Source: Bifiguratus adelaidae
Lineage: Eukaryota; Mucoromycota; Endogonomycetes; Endogonales
Direction: 5' to 3'
Assembly: GCA_002261195.1 (NCBI GenBank)
Contig: MVBO01000008.1
Span: 162,530-226,529 of the forward strand
Length of the DNA: 64,000 nucleotides
The position numbers were made by a program, and so were the translations under genes. The notes below the pieces were generated by a model. The model did not search any database. It was not told the origin of the DNA and was given only the letters and a program-made list of their open reading frames with translations. Positions 59,329 to 64,000 of the stretch are shown here, piece by piece (position 1 is the stretch's first letter; every line of letters begins with the position of its first letter).

Positions 59329-59797
59329 ACTAGAGGTCTCAAACTAATAGAAAACGTAACCTCGCCGTACGCAAATGTCCGCTCTCAAGGCAGAAATTTC
59401 AGGCATCCCAAACACCCTCTATCCTTTTCGGGTCTATCGTAAAATCGTAGCCCGCAGTTTGTCCCAATTCCCTGGCTGACATCTCTAGTCACGTGATGTA
59501 AGATGCGCGGCATCTCGAGTCCCCCGCACTGGGGTCCGCGGTCTCGTTCCTGGTCATCTCCATTTGTCCACAAACAAGCTCTCTGACCCTACGGTATTCT
59601 TATCCCTATTGTAAGCTTTTCTCGTCAGGATCAAGGTTTTGTACAGTCAAATTGTAACTTGTCATCTATACCTTGTCAAGTAAGTGCAACCTGTGTGTAC
59701 GGCGGCACGGACGTTCACTGACATTGCCGCTTAGGCACTGCGCTATAACAACTAGTGCACTAAATTCACCTCAGTTGAACTACTTGCATACCAAATC
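59329..59797. other. Gene-free stretch upstream of the oxodicarboxylate carrier
   Basis: 469 bp with a CT-rich plus strand from about 59565 on, the likely promoter and leader of the carrier gene. A GTAAGT signal at 59679-59684 and acceptor-like TAG/AG sites downstream would allow a non-coding leader intron. No supported ORF. Confidence 0.4.
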
Positions 59798-61179
59798 ATG
59801 GCAACCGATCAAAAACGTAAGTGAGGCAGTTGCAGGCAGCAGTCCGGGTGAAAGCTAACAAAGGAACTTCTTACTCTCTTATCCCCCACCTATATCCACC
59901 CATCGCCAATTTATCTTGACTGTCTCTTTTCTCATCGTGCGCATGATCTTATTCGCTGGTATATTTGCTTGATGTAGCCCTCCCTTTTCATTATCAGTTC
60001 CTGGCTGGCGCTATTGCTGGCACTTCGGAAATTCTCGCCATGTATCCGCTTGATGGTAAGCATACAGAACAAATGGTGTAACAGTCCTGCTCGATCCTGA
60101 TCAATGCGATCTTCGCAGTCGTTAAGACCAGAGCCCAACTAAGTACAGGGAAGAGTATGGGTATCATTGGAACATTGTCCTCTATCGTCAAGAATGAAGG
60201 GTAGGTGTGCTTGAAGGCGGAGATAAGAAGAGTCACTTACACATGTTTTGCCATAGATTCTCAAGATTGTATCGCGGTATTGCTCCGCCCATCATGGTAA
60301 GATTGGTGATTGATCACCGATGGTTTCCGTGTTCAACAGGTCGCTTCCTGTAGGTTGAAGCTCCAAAGCGTGCTACTAAATTCGCTGCGAACGAACAATA
60401 TACAATGTTGTATAAAAACTTACTCGGAGTTGACAAAGTTACACAGTCTTTGGCTATCCTCACGGGTATCAGCGCTGGTGTGACCGAAGCAGTAATCATT
60501 GTTCCCTTTGAACTTGTCAAGATCCGACTGCAAGACAAGGCAAACGTACGTCATGCACCATTCTGCTGGGACTAGATGCTTATAAAAATATCAATTACAG
60601 GCGGGCCGTTACAAGTCCACAATGGATTGTGTCTCTCAAATCATCCGTCAAGAAGGACCTTTTGCCTTGTATAATGGTTTGGAATCTACGGTATGGCGTC
60701 ATGCAGCATGGAACGGTGGTTATTTTGGAGTGATCTTTGGAGTTCGTGAAATGCTACCAAAGGCTGAGGTGAGTGTGACCAAGGTGAAATCGTGCTGCGA
60801 AGGCTCAACCGCGGCATCTTAGACCCATGAAGGGAAATTGGCCGTGAACTTTATCGCTGGTACAATCGGTGGAACCGTTGGAACCATCCTTAATACACCA
60901 TTCGATGTCGTGAAGACCCGTATCCAAGGATACAATGGCCAAGGACCAAGACTTTACAACTGGACTTGGCCCGCTCTAAGAAAGGTCGCGGCTGAGGAAG
61001 GGTAAGTGTCGGTTAATGCGACATTCGTGTCACTTGGCTTATATATCCCGTACAGAGCCGGAGCGCTTTACAAGGGTTTCATTCCTAAAGTTTTGCGTCT
61101 TGGACCGGGTGGTGGTATTCTGTTAGTGGTGTTCGATCAGGTCTCGCAATTTATTCGCAAGAATATCATGAAAGAGTAG
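59798..61179 (+). CDS. Mitochondrial 2-oxodicarboxylate carrier (ODC1/SLC25A21-like)
   Basis: Exchanges 2-oxoadipate and 2-oxoglutarate across the inner mitochondrial membrane, linked to lysine metabolism. Eight exons (59798-59816, 59978-60055, 60119-60200, 60257-60296, 60354-60545, 60601-60768, 60823-61001, 61056-61179) give 293 residues, normal for the family. The three repeats carry YPLDVVKTRAQ, VPFELVKIRLQ and TPFDVVKTRIQ. The EAPKRATKFAANEQY segment and WRHAAWNGGYFGVIF are characteristic of this subfamily, as is LRLGPGGGILLVVFD near the end. The start lies seven residues before the first intron (MATDQKP). Subfamily assignment is good from these contact-point segments. Confidence 0.95.
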
Positions 61180-61462
61180 ACAACCATAGACTCCTAGATG
61201 TAGAGAATATATGTCACAATGGCATCTTGTCTCACAAATACAAAGAATCGAATATCGCCCAAAGCGAGCGCAGCTGGGTTAAGTGTCGAGCAAGAAAAGC
61301 TAAGGATGTTTGCAAACCTCGTAGAGACTATATCGGCGACCCCGTGGGAAACTTGTCACATTATCCTGCGCGCCTACCGCAACTTCCCAATTTGGCTTAA
61401 ATTTGATTGGTGAGTGGTGGTATATTGGGAGCGCCATGTGTCTGCTCGCTTGCGTGTGAGAC

Positions 61463-64000
61463 ATGTCGGACACGCGCAAATCACAGCAGGCGCCTCTGCT
61501 TGCAAAGGACCAGACTGGACCTTCAGGCGTTGCGAAGTATGGTACAACCACGGCTGCCCCAGTAGAGCCTCCCGCCGTACAACTAACGCCAGTGGCCAAA
61601 ACCGTCAAAACCTACCTTGTCGTATTCAGCACGGTTGCTCTCTTCTTGTTCTCGGTAGGACTGCTACGTGCGCGCTTGCCGAATGCATTGGTTGAGTCGT
61701 ACAATTCGGACGAGTTCGCTGGGCAGCACGCATGGGACGCCTACCTTACCGAGTTTTGTACCGAACCTCACTCGGGCAATACCAAGCAAAGTCTTGTGGT
61801 TCATGATATGATTATGGGTTGGGCCAATGACATTCGAGAGGATGCTGCCAAGCATGGCGTTACAATTGAGGTCGACAGGGATAATGTCACGTTTGCCGGT
61901 GAAGCCCAATGGGAAGCGGATGGTACTTTTAGCAGTGTCTTCCTTAGCTGTGTTTTGACCTGTCGTTCGTAGCTAGCGCATATTTTTATCAATCCAGCAA
62001 TGTTCTCGTTCGTCTCCATGGTACTGCTCACGCGACTGACACATCCGCTTTCCTACTGAGTGCCCACTATGGTAAGGTCGAGGCAAATCTGCGAAGCATA
62101 ATCTGATTCTCTTTGATAGATAGCGTTTCCTCTTCCAACGGCGTGACTGACGATGGAATGGGTATCGCTTCCATGCTTGAGGTAAGTTTGCTCAAAACTT
62201 TAGTTTTCTTATGATTAACAAGTGTCATAGGTACTTCGAACCTTGGCCAAGGATCCACCAAAACACGACATCATTTTCAACTTTAATAATCACGAAGAGG
62301 GTGGTTTACTCGGTGCAACTGGCTTTATGTATCATCCTTGGGCATCAGATGTGAAGGGCTTCCTCAATTTAGGTATGTAGAAGACATGCCACTGAGTGTA
62401 CGCTGATGCTAGGCTATAGAGGGTGCCGGAGCTGGTGGCCACGCTGCATTGTTCCGTGGCTCCAATTACGATGTCAATAAACTGTTCGCATCCGCGTCTC
62501 CGAATGCATATGGTAACGTTATCGGCAATGACGTCTTTAAGGCTGGCTTGATCAAGAGGTATCTTTTGTATTTCTGCTCATTGAATATTCTGGCTAAGCT
62601 TGGCAACTTACAGTAATACCGACTTTGCGGTCTATTCGATGATACATGGTATACCAGGTCTGGATGTCGCTTTTTATAGCAAGCGCTCCCATTACCATTC
62701 TATTCGCGACACATTAGAATACACCACACCTCGATCATTGCAACAAATGGGTCAGACAGCTTTGCGCATTGCCAAAGCTGCAGGTAATAGCGATGACCTG
62801 TTCAAAGAAGGTAATGAAGCATTTGGTCGAAGCATCTACTACGACATTCTTGGGCACGTCGCGATCGTCTACAGCTTTACTACATACCAGATTATCAACT
62901 TTCTCGGTGTCTTCGCCGGAATCGTCCTGGCTGGTTATGGACTCTACAAAACACCGAGCAGCATGAGGTTGGGAGCTTCGTTCAAGTTTATGCGTTCTAC
63001 TCTGGCTGCTCTCGTCAGCTTCGTCTTCTCGATTGCTTTTGGTCTCGGTGCCGCTTTCCTCGGTACGCGCTTTGCACCTCTCGCCATTTACGGCAATGCC
63101 TACGTTTGCATGGTGTTGGTAGGACTGGCGACGTTCACGGGTTCTCTCGTTGGACAATCTCTATATGCTGCCTTGGAGAGTGCATGGATCAATCCTGAAA
63201 AGACAACTTCAGAGAGCCTCACCGTCGACATACGGTCTGGCCTTATCGGATTCTGGTGGTTAATGACTATTCTATCTATTATTGCTGGGTTCGCTGGAGG
63301 TCTAGGAAGCTTTTATTGGGTTATTTGGTTCTTTGCCGGCAGTCTGGCAGCCTTTGCTGTGAGAGAAGCATTGGCAAGGGACTCTCCAGTGGAGGATGCT
63401 TGGAGCATGTCTTTGGAATATGTGATTGAGGCTGGTGTAGGGACCATTCTCATTTTTGATTTGGTGCCTATGGCTATAGATGGACTCCGCCATACTTTGG
63501 CTGATGGATCGCCTGAAATCGTTGGTAAGGTCCATAATACTACTGCCAAAGTCTTGCTAACTATACTTTGCAGTCTACGGCTTCATTACGATTATTACAA
63601 CGATTGTCCTCATGCCACTGTTACCGGCAATGCATCAAGCATCCGGCTATACTCGTGTGATATCGCTGTTTGTCATCCTCTTTGTGATCCTGTTGCAGTT
63701 TATTGCCGTTCGGTCGCCCTACAACACCACGGATTCACCAAACAAGGTCATGTTCCGTCAAGTCTATAATGTCACAACTCAGGAAAGCATCGTGTCGCTT
63801 CGCAGCGGCAGTGGGGTGGAGCAAGTCCTACTTGGTGCGGTTGGCTATGATAGTGTGGAATGGAAATCGCGGCAGTGTGAGACCGCGAGCCATTTGAACA
63901 TTTGCAGTTATCCCACCAAACTCAAGCCCAAGGCTTTTGAAGATGCGGACAGCACAGGCAAACCCGCATTAGACCTCGTTCTCGATGTACCAAAGTTTAT
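61463..64000 (+). CDS. Vacuolar membrane protease, M28 family, cut by right window edge
   Basis: Multi-pass zinc peptidase of the vacuole. Exons 61463-61922, 61973-62071, 62120-62181, 62231-62372, 62420-62558, 62614-63524 and 63574 onward give about 746 residues before the edge. An N-terminal hydrophilic tail is followed by one membrane helix ([19 protein letters not shown]) and the M28 domain: [20 protein letters not shown] (His and bridging Asp), [14 protein letters not shown] (Glu pair), [14 protein letters not shown] and [19 protein letters not shown] (last His). After it come about nine membrane segments. The first intron is slightly ambiguous: donor at 61923 (gtactt, chosen, 50 bases) or 61935 (38 bases) in the same phase. 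Substrate unknown. Confidence 0.93.

Overview
The window is nuclear DNA of a fungus. Genes are closely packed on both strands. Most are cut by short introns of about 42 to 60 bases with GTAAG/GTGAG-like donors and TAG/CAG acceptors. All exon joins given here were worked out by eye from splice signals, reading-frame phase and family sequence. The gene set includes CHID1-like, TCERG1-like, ANCHR-like and Ras-association/PH proteins, an AVT amino-acid transporter and a phi-like GST. That mix points to an early-diverging fungus, probably Mucoromycota, but this is inference from gene content and not a database result.

Layout. 1-7641, minus strand: xanthine dehydrogenase (cut by the left edge), a Ras-association/PH protein and a Rossmann-fold protein. 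7704-14110: mitochondrial leucyl-tRNA synthetase, ribosomal P1, tRNA-Ile, an SDR and S-formylglutathione hydrolase. 14257-18105: vacuolar amino-acid transporter and CHID1-like GH18 protein. 18238-21593: PHF5A/Rds3 and a WW-FF TCERG1 homologue. 21662-27339: an unrecognised small protein, Aha1, cytosolic methionyl-tRNA synthetase and a GST. 28210-30027: a calmodulin-like protein with a basic tail and a Tra2-like splicing factor. 30619-38479: glycogen debranching enzyme, TAF11 and a 2-hydroxyacid dehydrogenase. 38664-43269: SYF1 and an IFRD protein. 43430-49484: a four-helix membrane protein, a SETD3-like methyltransferase, cyclin H, an ANCHR-like protein and a LACTB2-like nuclease. 49525-52485: a mitochondrial carrier with a disturbed last exon, TMEM208/SND2 and a broken secreted cysteine-rich gene. 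52885-59328: an intron-poor block with an LRR protein, a BED/hAT-derived protein, a thaumatin-like protein, a small hypothetical and an FAD hydroxylase. 59798-64000: oxodicarboxylate carrier and vacuolar M28 protease (cut by the right edge).

The genes are mainly housekeeping: splicing (PHF5A, TCERG1-like, Tra2-like, SYF1), translation (LeuRS, MetRS, P1, tRNA-Ile), transcription (TAF11, cyclin H), chaperone control, glycogen breakdown and mitochondrial and vacuolar transport. Neighbouring genes are often divergent from a shared gap of only 50 to 130 bp. I found no viral, LTR or CRISPR structure and no clearly new multi-gene system. The best leads are a 6-base microexon in Aha1, an ATG-only coding exon in TMEM208, GC-AG introns, a hAT-derived BED protein, a broken cysteine-repeat gene and the calmodulin-like protein with a basic tail.
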